Below, piece by piece: positions 33,379 through 43,277 of a stretch of DNA of 64,000 nt. The notes below the pieces were generated by a model that was given only the letters and a program-made list of their open reading frames with translations, was not told where the DNA came from and did not search any database. The DNA is from Flavobacterium panacagri (GTDB taxonomy: Bacteria > Bacteroidota > Bacteroidia > Flavobacteriales > Flavobacteriaceae). A program made the position numbers and the translations under genes. The stretch spans positions 2,542,001 through 2,606,000 of the forward strand of contig NZ_CP119766.1 of NCBI RefSeq assembly GCF_030378165.1. The letters are read 5' to 3'. Within the stretch, counting starts at the first letter, position 1; every line of letters begins with the position of its first letter.

Positions 33379-34650
33379 CTAAACTTTGAATATCAGTTTT
33401 CTTTTATACAAAATCCATAAGATAATTGACCAGAAAAGGGCATAAGCCAGCGCATAAGCCAATGATGCATTTAATGGATTTTCAAAATGAGGAACAATTC
33501 CGTATTGGTATAGGTAAGCTTGAAATCCAATTTCTTCACTTCCAATTTCTGGATTTTGCATTTTTATAGAGCTCATTACCCTCGGAATTATTCCAGAAAA
33601 GTAAAAGACAATCATTGGATTTACGCCCCAGATTAAAAACAATTTGGCCCATTTTTTATAATTCGCAACATCGATAATATAATAGAGCAACGTCAAACAT
33701 AAAGTAGCAATTCCGCCTGTATATAAAACATAAGAACTTGTCCAAAGTGATTTGTTGATTGGGAAAATAATATTCCAAAGTAATCCGGAGATTAGTAAAA
33801 CAATTCCTGCGATTGCCAGTTTTTTTACAATTTCAATTTTAGAAATATGTAAGTTTAAAATTTGACCAATAAACATTCCTGTAATTCCAGTTGCTATAGC
33901 TGGTAAAGTACTTAAAATTCCTTCCGGATCCCAAGTTTTAGAAACGCTCCAAAGGTGTCCGTTTAAAAGTAAATTATCGAGCCATGCTACCAGATTAGTG
34001 CCTTTTTCAAAATTAGCTTCTCCAATTCCTGGAACAGGGACAAAAGCCATCAACAGATAATATCCAACGAGAATTGAAACCGCAGTTATAATCTGTGTTT
34101 TTAGATTGGTTTTTAAATATAAAAGAGATGTAAAAAAATAGACGATTCCAATTCGCTGTAAAACTCCTGGAATTCTAGTGTCTTCAAAGTGCTCTAAACC
34201 GCTGTAGGTTAAAAATAGTAATACAGCTAAGATTCCGAAAACAAGATACGTTTTGACTTTTAGGCTAAAATTCCCCAAAAGAGCATAAGCGATTCCGAAG
34301 AAAATAACGAGTCTTACTGCTAAAAGAGGAAAGCCTTCCAAACCAAATAAATGTATTCTGCCGAAAAAAGCTAAAGAAAATCCTAAACAAAAAATACGCA
34401 GTGATCGAACTAAAATTTTATTAAAAACAGCACCATCAAGATGTTTAACCGGCATGGCAAAAGGGATTGCTGTTCCCATAATAAAAACGAAAAAAGGAAA
34501 AACTAAATCGGTTGGAGTGCAGCCGTGCCATTCTGCATGTTCTAATGGCGGATAAATAGAAGACCAGCTTCCGGGATTGTTAACTATCGTCATTAGAAAA
34601 ATAGTAAATCCTCTAAAAACATCCAGTGAGGTTAAACGTTCTTTTGTCAT
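33379..34650 (-). CDS. NagX / HGSNAT-like membrane acyltransferase (DUF5009-type)
   Basis: The protein has 423 residues with about 10-11 membrane helices. The N-terminus RLTSLDVFRGFTIFLMTIVN and the FPFFVFIMGTAIPFAM segment are hallmarks of the family that includes heparan-alpha-glucosaminide N-acetyltransferase and bacterial NagX. The conserved His near HAEWHGCTPTDLVFP is present. Members are found in chitin and peptidoglycan utilisation loci, where an amino-sugar acetylation role has been proposed. It lies between the GHL10 and anmK genes, on the same strand. Confidence 0.8.
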   Translation of the reverse strand: MTKERLTSLDVFRGFTIFLMTIVNNPGSWSSIYPPLEHAEWHGCTPTDLVFPFFVFIMGTAIPFAMPVKHLDGAVFNKILVRSLRIFCLGFSLAFFGRIHLFGLEGFPLLAVRLVIFFGIAYALLGNFSLKVKTYLVFGILAVLLFLTYSGLEHFEDTRIPGVLQRIGIVYFFTSLLYLKTNLKTQIITAVSILVGYYLLMAFVPVPGIGEANFEKGTNLVAWLDNLLLNGHLWSVSKTWDPEGILSTLPAIATGITGMFIGQILNLHISKIEIVKKLAIAGIVLLISGLLWNIIFPINKSLWTSSYVLYTGGIATLCLTLLYYIIDVANYKKWAKLFLIWGVNPMIVFYFSGIIPRVMSSIKMQNPEIGSEEIGFQAYLYQYGIVPHFENPLNASLAYALAYALFWSIILWILYKRKLIFKV

Positions 34651-34690
34651 GGTTTTGGTTATTAATAGTTTATTGTTTTTTTTGTAAAAT

Positions 34691-34880
34691 TTTTAAACAC
34701 ATAGAAACATAGATTTTTTTATTTCTTTTTAAAAGAATAGGGAAGAGAAACTCGTTTCTCCACACATAGCTCAGCGTTGTCAAAGCTTTAGTAGATAAAG
34801 GTATAACTTGCTATGTTTGTTTAAATAAGTGAAGCGCCTTTGTGATATTCTAAATTCTATGTCTCTATGTGTTTAAAAAT
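34691..34880. repeat. long inverted repeat of CATAGAAA / CTATGTTT words
   Basis: The left arm (34691-34713, TTTTAAACACATAGAAACAT…) is matched by an inverted right arm (34855-34880, TCTATGTCTCTATGTGTTTA…) that ends 3 bp before the anmK stop codon. In between are a GAGAAACTCGTTTCTC palindrome (34743-34760) and an extra GCTATGTTTG word. The words repeat with a period of 8 (ACACATAG AAACATAG). The same words occur at 30019-30095 and 36144-36282. Confidence 0.65.
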
Positions 34881-34882
34881 AT

Positions 34883-36088
34883 TTAATCCGGCATTGAAAT
34901 TTTTCCCATAGTTACTGATGGAATTTTTACAGAATTAAATTTAAAATCGCCCCCAGCAACAGTTTCATTGGCTAAAACAGCAAACAGAATCGCTTCTTTG
35001 GCATCACTGTTAATTCCTAAATCATCGCTTTTGAAGAAAGAGCAAGGCAGTAATTCTTTTAACCATTGTACGATTAATGGATTATTGGCTCCCCCACCGG
35101 AAAGATATATTTTAAAGTCTTCAATTTTATAAGAAGAGTTTTTAACAGCAAATTGAATCGCTTCTGCAATAGTTTCGGCTGTAAAACGTGTTAAAGTCGC
35201 CAATAAATCGGGAGCTAAAATATCGGTAAGATTACTTTTTGAAAGTGCTAATTCTACATATTCAGCATTAAATAATTCCTGCCCGATCGTTTTTGGGAAA
35301 CCTTTTTTGAAAAATGCATTGTCTTTCAAATTGTCTAATAAAATCTGATTTACATTTCCTTGTTTGGCTATTTCAGCATCTTTATCGTAGCTTTTGTCTA
35401 GGAAATATTTCTTCACAAAAAGATCAATTAAGGTATTTCCTGTTCCGGTATCGGTTACAAAAGTATCTTCATTTTTTATGTCTGATGGCAGGTAGGTAAA
35501 ATTGGCAATCCCGCCAATGTTGAGCATAATTCTGTTTTCGCCTTCTTTTCCGAATAAAAAATAATCACCATAAACGGCTAAAGGAGCACCTTCACCACCT
35601 GCTGCAACATGTTTTTGTCTAAAATCAGATAAAGTAATAATTCCTGTTTTTACAGCAATATGATCTCCGTCTCCAATTTGCAAAGTCGCATTTGGAAATT
35701 TTTCCTGCTGATGCAAAAACTTTGGCGCATGTAAAACGGTTTGGCCGTGAGACGCAATTAAATCAATTTCAGAAGCAGGAATATTCCATTTTTCTAAGGC
35801 TTCATTAATCATTGAAGCATGAAGTAAACCAATCCATTCGTTAAGCAAAGCCAAATGCTGAAAATCGATATTTTTCTGAGCAAAGACTTTGCGAATTTCT
35901 GTTTTGATTTCTTCAGAGTAACTAATCGTTTCAAACTGAGCCAGCTTTACATTGGTATTTACACCAGATCCTGAAATTTCGCATAAGGCAATATCCAATC
36001 CGTCAAGAGAAGTCCCCGACATCAGTCCAATAATACGTTTCGTTTCTTTTTGGGCAATTTGATAAAGTGCTTCAATATTTTTGTTCAT
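34883..36088 (-). CDS. anmK: anhydro-N-acetylmuramic acid kinase
   Basis: The protein has 401 residues. The family signature is plain: RIIGLMSGTSLDGLDIALCE (about 18-37) for nucleotide binding, LIASHGQTV, MLNIGGIANFTYLP and VTDTGTGNTLIDLF. AnmK opens the 1,6-anhydro ring of recycled anhydroMurNAc and phosphorylates it to MurNAc-6-phosphate, the substrate of MurQ, which is encoded about 5 kb further on the same strand. Its stop lies next to an inverted repeat. Confidence 0.93.
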   Translation of the reverse strand: MNKNIEALYQIAQKETKRIIGLMSGTSLDGLDIALCEISGSGVNTNVKLAQFETISYSEEIKTEIRKVFAQKNIDFQHLALLNEWIGLLHASMINEALEKWNIPASEIDLIASHGQTVLHAPKFLHQQEKFPNATLQIGDGDHIAVKTGIITLSDFRQKHVAAGGEGAPLAVYGDYFLFGKEGENRIMLNIGGIANFTYLPSDIKNEDTFVTDTGTGNTLIDLFVKKYFLDKSYDKDAEIAKQGNVNQILLDNLKDNAFFKKGFPKTIGQELFNAEYVELALSKSNLTDILAPDLLATLTRFTAETIAEAIQFAVKNSSYKIEDFKIYLSGGGANNPLIVQWLKELLPCSFFKSDDLGINSDAKEAILFAVLANETVAGGDFKFNSVKIPSVTMGKISMPD

Positions 36089-36143
36089 GAAAGTTTGTTT
36101 AAAATGCAGCTAAAGTTAATTAGTTGGAAGCGATTAATTTTAT

Positions 36144-36282
36144 TAAACACATAGAAACATAGGTTTTTATATAAATAAAAGTAAATAAAAAGAAACTAGT
36201 TTCTAACACATAGAGCTATGTGCTTTATTCTGAGTGAAACGACTTTTTATAAGCTAATAAAATCTATGTTTCTATGTGTTTA
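36144..36282. repeat. inverted repeat of CATAGAAA / CTATGTTT words, second full copy
   Basis: AAACACATAGAAACATAG (36145-36162) is the exact inverse of CTATGTTTCTATGTGTTT (36264-36281). An AGAAACTAGTTTCT palindrome (36191-36204) and CACATAGAGCTATGTG (36208-36223) lie inside. The right arm ends about 18 bp before the stop of the NagZ/beta-lactamase fusion gene. The arms are two 8-bp words in tandem. Confidence 0.7.
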
Positions 36283-36299
36283 AAAAACAATCCACAAAG

Positions 36300-39299
36300 T
36301 TATTTCATTATAGATTCATAAATTATTTTCTGAATGTCTTCACGAATCTTTTCTTTCGCTAGTTTATTTCCTTCTTCGCCAACTTCTGGATACGTTCTGT
36401 TAGATAAAAATACATAAACCGTTTCGTTTTCGGGATCAACCCAAGCCATATTTCCGGTAAATCCAGTGTGTCCAAAACTTGATTTCGAAGCACATTGACA
36501 AGTCGGGCCGTCTTTTCCTAATCTTTTGTCGAAACCTAAACCTCTTTCAACGCCTTGATCGCAATAAAAACAGGTGTTGAAAGTATCAAATGTAGCTTCA
36601 GAAAAATAACGTTCACCGCCATAACTTCCTTTTTGAAGAAAAAGCTGCATCATTTTGGCAACATCCATCGCATTGGAGAAAATTCCCGCGTGACCAGCAA
36701 TTCCGCCTTCCATAGCGGCTGCCATATCGTGTACGTAACCTTGAATTAATTGATGTCTGAAATAGTTATCAATTTCGGTTGGAGCGATTACATTTTTGTC
36801 AAATTTCAACAATGGATTGTAAGTTGTATAATTCATTCCCAACGAATTGAAAAAGTTCTTCTGACTTAAATTTTCCAATTTTTCATGTGTGGCTCTTTCC
36901 AGATAATCTTTTAAAATGATAAAAGTAAAATCACTGTATTTGTATTCTTTTTTAAGTGAAATAGGAGAGTCGGCAATAAATTTCATGATCGTGTCATGAT
37001 AATCATTTCGAATGTAAAGACTGTCTGCTACTTTAGTTGTGAAATTGTTTTCTGCAACTTTTCGATAATATTGATCTGATGGAAAACCTTTAGCGTCTAA
37101 TGTTGATTTATAAAACGGACTCCAGGCAATTAATCCCGCATAATGATTTAAAAGATCTTTAAACGAAATATCTTTTTTGTTTGATTTAGCAAACATCGGA
37201 AGCATGGTTCCTAATTTGGTGTCTAACTCAACTTTATTTTTATCGTATAACTGCATTACGTTTGGAAGTGTAGAAATCATTTTTGAAATCGAAGCTACAT
37301 CGTATAAATCAGTATTCGAAACTTTTACTTTTTTGTCATAAGTCTGATATCCGTATGATTTCTGAAAAACGACACTGCCTTTTCTTGCCACTAAAACCTG
37401 CATTCCAGGAGCCATTTTTCCGTCAATTGCTTTTTTGGCAATCGCGTCTATTTTGTCAAGAATTGCCGAATTCATTCCGACATTTTCTGGTGTTTCAAAA
37501 CCTAAACGATCGATTTTTTCGGTATCGATTCCATCATTTACTTTAAAATTATCGTTGATTGAAACTGGTAATTTTCCTTTGGCACTTTTTGCTCCAAATA
37601 AAATTTCGGCAGAAACAATCTGAGAAATCGTTGAGTTTTGGTACGAAACCATCAATCCTTCAATAGCATCAAAATTTTTGATAGAAAGAAGCGAATACGG
37701 TTTTGCAAAAACGTCTAGAATTACTTTATTATTTTCGGCAATTTTATTTAGAAAAAACAATTCATTTGAAGAGAAATCTTGTTTTTCCCAAGCTTTATTC
37801 ACTTTGTGATAACTTAAAATAACTAAATCGTATTTCTTTAATTGTTTGTTTAAAGAATCGACGTTGGTATTTGAAACTTCTGTTATTTCAGTATATTTTT
37901 TTAAGGTTGAAACAAAAGCACTGTTGACATCTTCTCCCAGTTTTACGTAAGCAATTTTCTGATTCAGATTTTTAATTGGAAGAATGTCTTTTTTGTTTTT
38001 TAATACTGTAGTTGCGTTTTCGAATAAATTATATTGAAGCGCATCTTTATCAGGACTTGTTAAATCTTTTCGCAGATTTTTTAAATCAACAGGTTTGTAT
38101 TTGTTTAAACCTGCTTTGAATTTGTAATGCAGGATTTTTTTAACGGAATGCGCTAAACGTTCTTCGGTAATCTGGCCATTTGCATAAAAGACTTTTAATT
38201 TTTCTAAAGCGGCGGGAACATCATCCGGACAAAGGAAAATATCATTTCCTGCCTGTAAAACAGCCAATTCCAAATCGCCGACAGGTTTAAAATTACTGGC
38301 GCCTTTCATGCCTAAACCATCTGTAAAAATAAGTCCTTCGAAACCTAATTGTTTCTGAAGAAGTTCGGTAACAACATTATAAGAAGCAGAAGACGGAACA
38401 TTTTCTTTTGGTTCTAAACTCGGAATATTAAGATGCGCCACCATGACAGAAGCCAGACCTTCGTCAAAAAGCTGTTTATAAGGATATATTTCCACTTCAT
38501 CCAAATGTTCTTTCGTAAAAGAAACGGTTGGAAGTGCTTTATGCGAATCGACTGCCGTATCGCCGTGACCCGGAAAATGTTTTCCTGTACATAAAACACC
38601 TTGGCTTTGAATACCTTTCATAATTGCCGAAGCACGATTGGCAACATTGGTTTTGCTTTCGCCAAAAGAACGATTTCCGATAATGGGATTCAGCGGATTG
38701 GTATTAATATCTAAAACTGGAGCAAAATTGAAATGAATTCCCATTCTTTTGCATTCGCTTCCCATTTGTCTTCCAACTTTTTCAATAAGATTTAAATCCT
38801 GAATCGCGCCCAAAGTCATGTTCCAAGGATAAGCGTAAGTTGAGTCTAAACGCATGCTCAATCCCCATTCGGCATCAAGTCCTATAAACAGCGGCACTTT
38901 TGCTTTTGACTGATAGATGTTGGTTAATTTCGCTTGACGAACCGGCCCGCCCTGAAAGAAAATAATACCGCCAATTTTGTATTTTGAAACCAGTTCTTTT
39001 ACTTTATTAACATGTACAGAATCTTTGTTAGAATAAGCATTTGCAAAAAATAATTGACCTAGTTTTTCATCCAGCGTCATTTGGCTGTAAATACTGTCTG
39101 CCCAACGATTTTCAGCATCACAATCGGGAACAAAAGGTTTTTTTTCTGATTTGCTTTTGGGTACGTAAACTTCTTTATTTTCTGTCGAAATAGGTTCATT
39201 AGTTTCAACGGCAGTTTTAGTCTTTTTTGAAACGCCACAATTGACAATTAAAAAAAGAACAGCTGTAAATAAACCTATTTTTATAATAGTATTTTTCAT
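36300..39299 (-). CDS. NagZ-type GH3 fused to a beta-lactamase-fold hydrolase, lipoprotein
   Basis: The protein has 999 residues. It begins with a lipoprotein signal (LFTAVLFLIVNCGVS, Cys at about 22). The GH3 half (about 55-600) has the NagZ acid/base motif KHFPGHGDTAVDSH and the nucleophile in FTDGLGMKG. The C-terminal half (about 615-995) is a class C beta-lactamase/penicillin-binding-like domain with the Ser-x-x-Lys motif in DVASISKMIS, YSDF as the Tyr motif and GHTGFTG in place of KTG. One surface-exposed polypeptide could thus remove GlcNAc and cut a peptide or ester bond on the same muropeptide. Similar NagZ-lactamase fusions occur in Bacteroidota. The stand-alone halves are found at 27894 and 54234. 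Confidence 0.88.
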   Translation of the reverse strand: MKNTIIKIGLFTAVLFLIVNCGVSKKTKTAVETNEPISTENKEVYVPKSKSEKKPFVPDCDAENRWADSIYSQMTLDEKLGQLFFANAYSNKDSVHVNKVKELVSKYKIGGIIFFQGGPVRQAKLTNIYQSKAKVPLFIGLDAEWGLSMRLDSTYAYPWNMTLGAIQDLNLIEKVGRQMGSECKRMGIHFNFAPVLDINTNPLNPIIGNRSFGESKTNVANRASAIMKGIQSQGVLCTGKHFPGHGDTAVDSHKALPTVSFTKEHLDEVEIYPYKQLFDEGLASVMVAHLNIPSLEPKENVPSSASYNVVTELLQKQLGFEGLIFTDGLGMKGASNFKPVGDLELAVLQAGNDIFLCPDDVPAALEKLKVFYANGQITEERLAHSVKKILHYKFKAGLNKYKPVDLKNLRKDLTSPDKDALQYNLFENATTVLKNKKDILPIKNLNQKIAYVKLGEDVNSAFVSTLKKYTEITEVSNTNVDSLNKQLKKYDLVILSYHKVNKAWEKQDFSSNELFFLNKIAENNKVILDVFAKPYSLLSIKNFDAIEGLMVSYQNSTISQIVSAEILFGAKSAKGKLPVSINDNFKVNDGIDTEKIDRLGFETPENVGMNSAILDKIDAIAKKAIDGKMAPGMQVLVARKGSVVFQKSYGYQTYDKKVKVSNTDLYDVASISKMISTLPNVMQLYDKNKVELDTKLGTMLPMFAKSNKKDISFKDLLNHYAGLIAWSPFYKSTLDAKGFPSDQYYRKVAENNFTTKVADSLYIRNDYHDTIMKFIADSPISLKKEYKYSDFTFIILKDYLERATHEKLENLSQKNFFNSLGMNYTTYNPLLKFDKNVIAPTEIDNYFRHQLIQGYVHDMAAAMEGGIAGHAGIFSNAMDVAKMMQLFLQKGSYGGERYFSEATFDTFNTCFYCDQGVERGLGFDKRLGKDGPTCQCASKSSFGHTGFTGNMAWVDPENETVYVFLSNRTYPEVGEEGNKLAKEKIREDIQKIIYESIMK

Positions 39300-39351
39300 G
39301 TAATCATTTTTTGAGAATTCAGATCAATTCTGAATTGCTTTAATTTGGCTT

Positions 39352-40857
39352 TTAGAAAGAGATTTTTTCTTCTGTTCGCTTACTGGTTAAATAAATTCCG
39401 ATATAAGTGAATAATCCGTTGATGATAATTAATTCGTTATCAAAAGTGTATCCGAATAATTGTGCTGAATTTTCACTTAAGAAATACGTGAATATTGGAG
39501 AAATAAGACAGATAATCGGAATTAGTTTGTCGTTTACTAATCTTGATTTTTGTAATAATCCAAAAGCGTATAATCCTAATAAAGGGCCGTAAGTGTAAGA
39601 TGCTGCTTTGAAAATTAGTGCCACAACAGAAGCGTCATTAAAGGAATTTAAGACAATAATTACCAGAAAAAGCAATATTGAAAAAGCGAAATGCACCCAA
39701 TGTCTTATTGTTACATTTTTGTGATTATCCAGATTTTCAGATTTATCCATTCCAAGAAAATCGACACAAAATGAAGTTGTCAAAGCGGTTAAAGCCGAAT
39801 CGGTTGTTGCAAAAGTAGCCGCGATAATTCCTAAAAGGAAAACAAAAGCCGGAACGATTGACAAATGATTTAAAGCAATTTCTGGAAAAAGTAAATCGGT
39901 TCTTGGTTTTCCTGTTGCTAAATCTAATGGAATTTCAACATTATTTTTTGCAGCGTAGATGTATAATAAAGCACCTAAACTCAAGAAAATAATATTGATT
40001 AAAACAAAAATTCCTGTAAACGTAAACATGTTTTTTTGTGCTTCGCCGATGTTTTTACAGCTTAAATTTTTCTGCATTAAATCTTGGTCGAGCCCAACCA
40101 TTGCAATAGTAACAAACATTCCTCCTAAAATCTGCTTTACAAAGTGGTACTTGCTCGTAAAGAAATCATCAAAGAAAAATATTTTAGAATAATTACTTTT
40201 CTGAATGGTTGAAACCGACTCAAGAACAGTCAGGTTAAGACTGTCGCAAACAAAATAAATGGTTATAAACACGGAACTAACTAAAAAAAACGTCTGTAAA
40301 GTATCGGTAATAATAATCGTTTTTAGACCGCTTCTAAAAGTGTATAAAAAGATAAGCGCCAAAGCCAAAAGTACCGTTACAGGAAATGGAATATGAAAAT
40401 CGTTGAAGACATATCGCTGTAAAACGATAACCACCAAATACAATCTAAAAGCAGAGCTAATGGTTCTGCTGACCAAGAAAATCGAAGCTGCCGTTTTGTA
40501 ACTTCTAATTCCCATTCTTTGTTCGATATAACTATAAATCGAAGTCAGATTCATTCTGTAATAGAGTGGTAGCAGGACTTTTGCAATAATGATAAAACCA
40601 ATTGCGTTTCCTAAAACAAACTGGAAATATTTGAACTGTTCTCCGTTTGGTGAACCGACTTCTCCAGGAACCGAAATAAAGGTAACGCCAGAAAGTGCTG
40701 TTCCAATCATACCAAAAGCAACTAGATACCATTTGGAATTTTTATTTGCTTTGAAAAAAGAATCATTGTCCTGTCCTTTTTTACTGATTACATTTGAAAT
40801 AAAGAGTAAAAGGCCAAAATAAACAAAGATAAAAATGAGAATTGTAGTAGAAGACAT
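39352..40857 (-). CDS. sodium:solute symporter (SSS family)
   Basis: The protein has 501 residues with about 13 membrane helices, starting FVYFGLLLFISNVISKK and including GMIGTALSGVTFISVPGEVG, the sodium-site helix region. SSS carriers take up sugars, sialic acid or amino acids with sodium. The gene lies 24 bp after murQ and before the NagZ/lactamase fusion, so MurNAc or a related amino sugar is the most likely cargo. In Tannerella forsythia an inner-membrane MurNAc transporter is likewise encoded next to murQ. The cargo is inference. Confidence 0.82.
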   Translation of the reverse strand: MSSTTILIFIFVYFGLLLFISNVISKKGQDNDSFFKANKNSKWYLVAFGMIGTALSGVTFISVPGEVGSPNGEQFKYFQFVLGNAIGFIIIAKVLLPLYYRMNLTSIYSYIEQRMGIRSYKTAASIFLVSRTISSAFRLYLVVIVLQRYVFNDFHIPFPVTVLLALALIFLYTFRSGLKTIIITDTLQTFFLVSSVFITIYFVCDSLNLTVLESVSTIQKSNYSKIFFFDDFFTSKYHFVKQILGGMFVTIAMVGLDQDLMQKNLSCKNIGEAQKNMFTFTGIFVLINIIFLSLGALLYIYAAKNNVEIPLDLATGKPRTDLLFPEIALNHLSIVPAFVFLLGIIAATFATTDSALTALTTSFCVDFLGMDKSENLDNHKNVTIRHWVHFAFSILLFLVIIVLNSFNDASVVALIFKAASYTYGPLLGLYAFGLLQKSRLVNDKLIPIICLISPIFTYFLSENSAQLFGYTFDNELIIINGLFTYIGIYLTSKRTEEKISF

Positions 40858-40881
40858 TTTGGTTTTGGTTTAGTTTTTAGG

Positions 40882-41703
40882 TTATTTTTTGCTGTTATGA
40901 TCTAACAAAACAGCGCGTACGCTTTTATGTTTTTGCAGTAATTCTTCGGCTAAATCATATTCAATTCCCAATTCTTCCATAATCATTTTGATACCTCGTT
41001 TTACCAGTTTTTCATTAGACAACTGCATGTCAACCATCTTGTTGCCTTTTACTTTTCCAAGTTTAATCATTACCGAAGTCGAAATCATGTTCAAAGTCAG
41101 TTTTTGAGCTGTTCCTGCTTTCATTCTTGTACTTCCGGTTAGGAATTCTGGCCCAACGATTACTTCAATTGGAAAGTCAGCTTCCTGTGCTATAAGTCCG
41201 TTGCTGATGCACGAAATACTTCCTGTTTTAATATTATGTTCTTTAGCTTTTTTTAAAGCACCTAAAACATAAGGTGTATTTCCAGAAGCAGCAATCCCGA
41301 TAATAAAATCCAGACTTGAAATTTCAAATTTAGCTAAATCTTTCCAAGCTTGTTCGGTATCGTCTTCTGCATTTTCAACCGCTTTTCGAATCGCAGTGTC
41401 GCCACCGGCAATAATTCCGATAATCATATCATGTGGCACACCAAAAGTTGGCGGGCATTCAGAAGCATCTAAAATTCCGATACGCCCAGAAGTTCCAGCT
41501 CCAATATAAAATAATCGGCCGCCTAACTGCATTTTCTTAACGATTGCTTTAACCAGTTTTTCAATTTTAGGAATCTGGCCTTCGATAATTTCTGGTACTT
41601 TTCGATCTTCTGTATTGATGTTGGTCAACAGCTCTTTTACTGTCATTTGATCTAAATCTTTGTATAAAGATTCTTGTTCGGTTTCAGGATTTTTATTCTT
41701 CAT
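40882..41703 (-). CDS. murQ: N-acetylmuramic acid 6-phosphate etherase MurQ
   Basis: The protein has 273 residues, a normal length for the enzyme, with the SIS-domain motifs RLFYIGAGTSGRIGILDASE (about 62-81) and GSTRMKAGTAQKLTLN (about 190-205). MurQ removes the lactyl ether from MurNAc-6-phosphate to give GlcNAc-6-phosphate, the step that joins wall recycling to general amino-sugar metabolism. It sits in a same-strand cluster with namZ-type, SSS, and NagZ genes. No murK-type kinase is beside it, so the phosphorylated substrate may come mainly from AnmK. Confidence 0.95.
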   Translation of the reverse strand: MKNKNPETEQESLYKDLDQMTVKELLTNINTEDRKVPEIIEGQIPKIEKLVKAIVKKMQLGGRLFYIGAGTSGRIGILDASECPPTFGVPHDMIIGIIAGGDTAIRKAVENAEDDTEQAWKDLAKFEISSLDFIIGIAASGNTPYVLGALKKAKEHNIKTGSISCISNGLIAQEADFPIEVIVGPEFLTGSTRMKAGTAQKLTLNMISTSVMIKLGKVKGNKMVDMQLSNEKLVKRGIKMIMEELGIEYDLAEELLQKHKSVRAVLLDHNSKK

Positions 41704-41835
41704 TTTTTTCTTTTTTTGGTTGAGAAATGACAGATTTTGTTGGGATCTTTCATTTCGATAATTTATATAGGAAATCTCTATTTTATTAAAAAATAGTCAG
41801 TTTTGGGGTTTTTGGCGGGGAATGAAAAGTTATAT

Positions 41836-43035
41836 TTAGTAAAGTAAATACGGTTTTCTCATGATTTGAAAAGCTTCTAAATCTTTTTTCCAGCTTGTGC
41901 GAATTTCTTTTTCTGAAACTCCAGATTCAATTTGCTGCTGTAATTTTTTTGTTCCGGCTAGTTTGGTAAAAAAGGAATTGAAAAATTTAGATTTATCGCT
42001 GGTATTTTGATAGGCTTTTAAGAGCCATTTTAATTCTAATTGTTTGAGTTTTGGGTATGAAGTTAAATCTTCGCCAAAACATTCTTTTCCGTTATAAAGC
42101 GGCTCTTTGGCTCCAAAATTGGGTTTCGGCGTAAAGCTGAAATTGGTTTTGGTTAAATAAGGAGAACCGTAAATTTGAAATTGCTTTTCTGTTCCACGCC
42201 CCATGCTTACATTAGTTCCTTCAAAAAGACATAAACTGGCGTATAGATTTATAGACTGATCGTTTGGTAAATTTGGAGAGGGTTTTACTAATAAGCTGTA
42301 TTCCATTGTACGTTTATAATTGGAGCATGGAATTACAGTTAGTTTACATTGAACACCATCTTTAAGCCATTTTTTTCCATTAATCATTTGACCGTATTCT
42401 CCAATTGTCATTCCGTGAAGGAGTGGAATAGGGTGCATGCCGACAAAACTGGTAAATTCTTTTTCTAAAAGCGGGCCATCAACAATACTTCCATTAGGAT
42501 TTGGTCTGTCCAAAATTATAAGCGGGACATTGTTTTCGGCGCAAGCCTCCATTACATAATGCAAAGAAGAAATATAGGTGTAAAAACGAGCACCAACATC
42601 CTGGAGATCAAAAATCATAATATCGATCCCGTTTAATTGTGTTGGTTTCGGTTTTTTATTGTCTCCGTAAAGAGAAATGATGGATAATCCTGTTTTTGGA
42701 TCTTTTCCGTCAACAACATGTTCTCCTGCATCGGCAGTTCCTCTAAAACCGTGTTCTGGTGCGAAGATGGTTTGAATGGCAATTTTTTTCTCCAGTAAAA
42801 AATCAACTAAATGGGTTTTGTTAGATAAAATCCCTGTTTGATTAGTTACAATTCCTATTTTTTTGTCTTTTAAAAGCGGTAAATATTTCTCGTAATTATC
42901 TGCTCCAGTTTTTATTGCTGGAGGATTAATTTCTGATGTGCCGTAGTTTACAGCTGTTGAGAACGAATTAGAATACAAAGACGTAATAAACAGAGAACTT
43001 AAAATAAAGACACTTTTTGAGATGAATTTTATCAT
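41836..43035 (-). CDS. namZ: NamZ-type exo-beta-N-acetylmuramidase (DUF1343), exported
   Basis: The protein has 399 residues with an N-terminal signal-like segment (SVFILSSLFITSLYSNSFS). It then matches the DUF1343 family: KKIGIVTNQTGI (about 56-67), FAPEHGFRGTADAGE, FDLQDVGARFYTYIS, LDRPNPNGSIVDGP and a SMGRGTEK loop. Members of this family (GH171, NamZ of Bacillus subtilis and Tannerella) remove single MurNAc residues from the non-reducing ends of peptidoglycan fragments. The location beside murQ, an SSS carrier and SusC/D supports that role. The gene symbol is by family, not proven for this protein. Confidence 0.85.
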   Translation of the reverse strand: MIKFISKSVFILSSLFITSLYSNSFSTAVNYGTSEINPPAIKTGADNYEKYLPLLKDKKIGIVTNQTGILSNKTHLVDFLLEKKIAIQTIFAPEHGFRGTADAGEHVVDGKDPKTGLSIISLYGDNKKPKPTQLNGIDIMIFDLQDVGARFYTYISSLHYVMEACAENNVPLIILDRPNPNGSIVDGPLLEKEFTSFVGMHPIPLLHGMTIGEYGQMINGKKWLKDGVQCKLTVIPCSNYKRTMEYSLLVKPSPNLPNDQSINLYASLCLFEGTNVSMGRGTEKQFQIYGSPYLTKTNFSFTPKPNFGAKEPLYNGKECFGEDLTSYPKLKQLELKWLLKAYQNTSDKSKFFNSFFTKLAGTKKLQQQIESGVSEKEIRTSWKKDLEAFQIMRKPYLLY

Positions 43036-43205
43036 TTTAATTACAATTAATAGTTAGGCAAAAATTGACTAATAAAATTAAGCTATTATTTGATTGGTTG
43101 TTGTTTTGATTGATGATGAGAAATGATGATCTGAAATTTCAGATTGAGGCTTTTAACTTCTTTCTTTTGTCAATTGATTATACACTGAAAAAGAGTGTTT
43201 AAATA

Positions 43206-43240
43206 CTGCCTCTGGTTAGATTGCTTCCAGAGGCAGTTTT
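43206..43240 (-). terminator. hairpin between susD and the namZ-type gene
   Basis: CTGCCTCTGG (43206-43215) pairs perfectly with CCAGAGGCAG (43227-43236) around 11 bases. The best T-run is on the plus strand; on the minus strand the stem is followed by TATTTAA. It lies downstream of susD and may end or attenuate susCD transcription before namZ. Confidence 0.6.
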
Positions 43241-43277
43241 TATAATAAAGGGCAAATAATCTATTTATTATTTTGAA

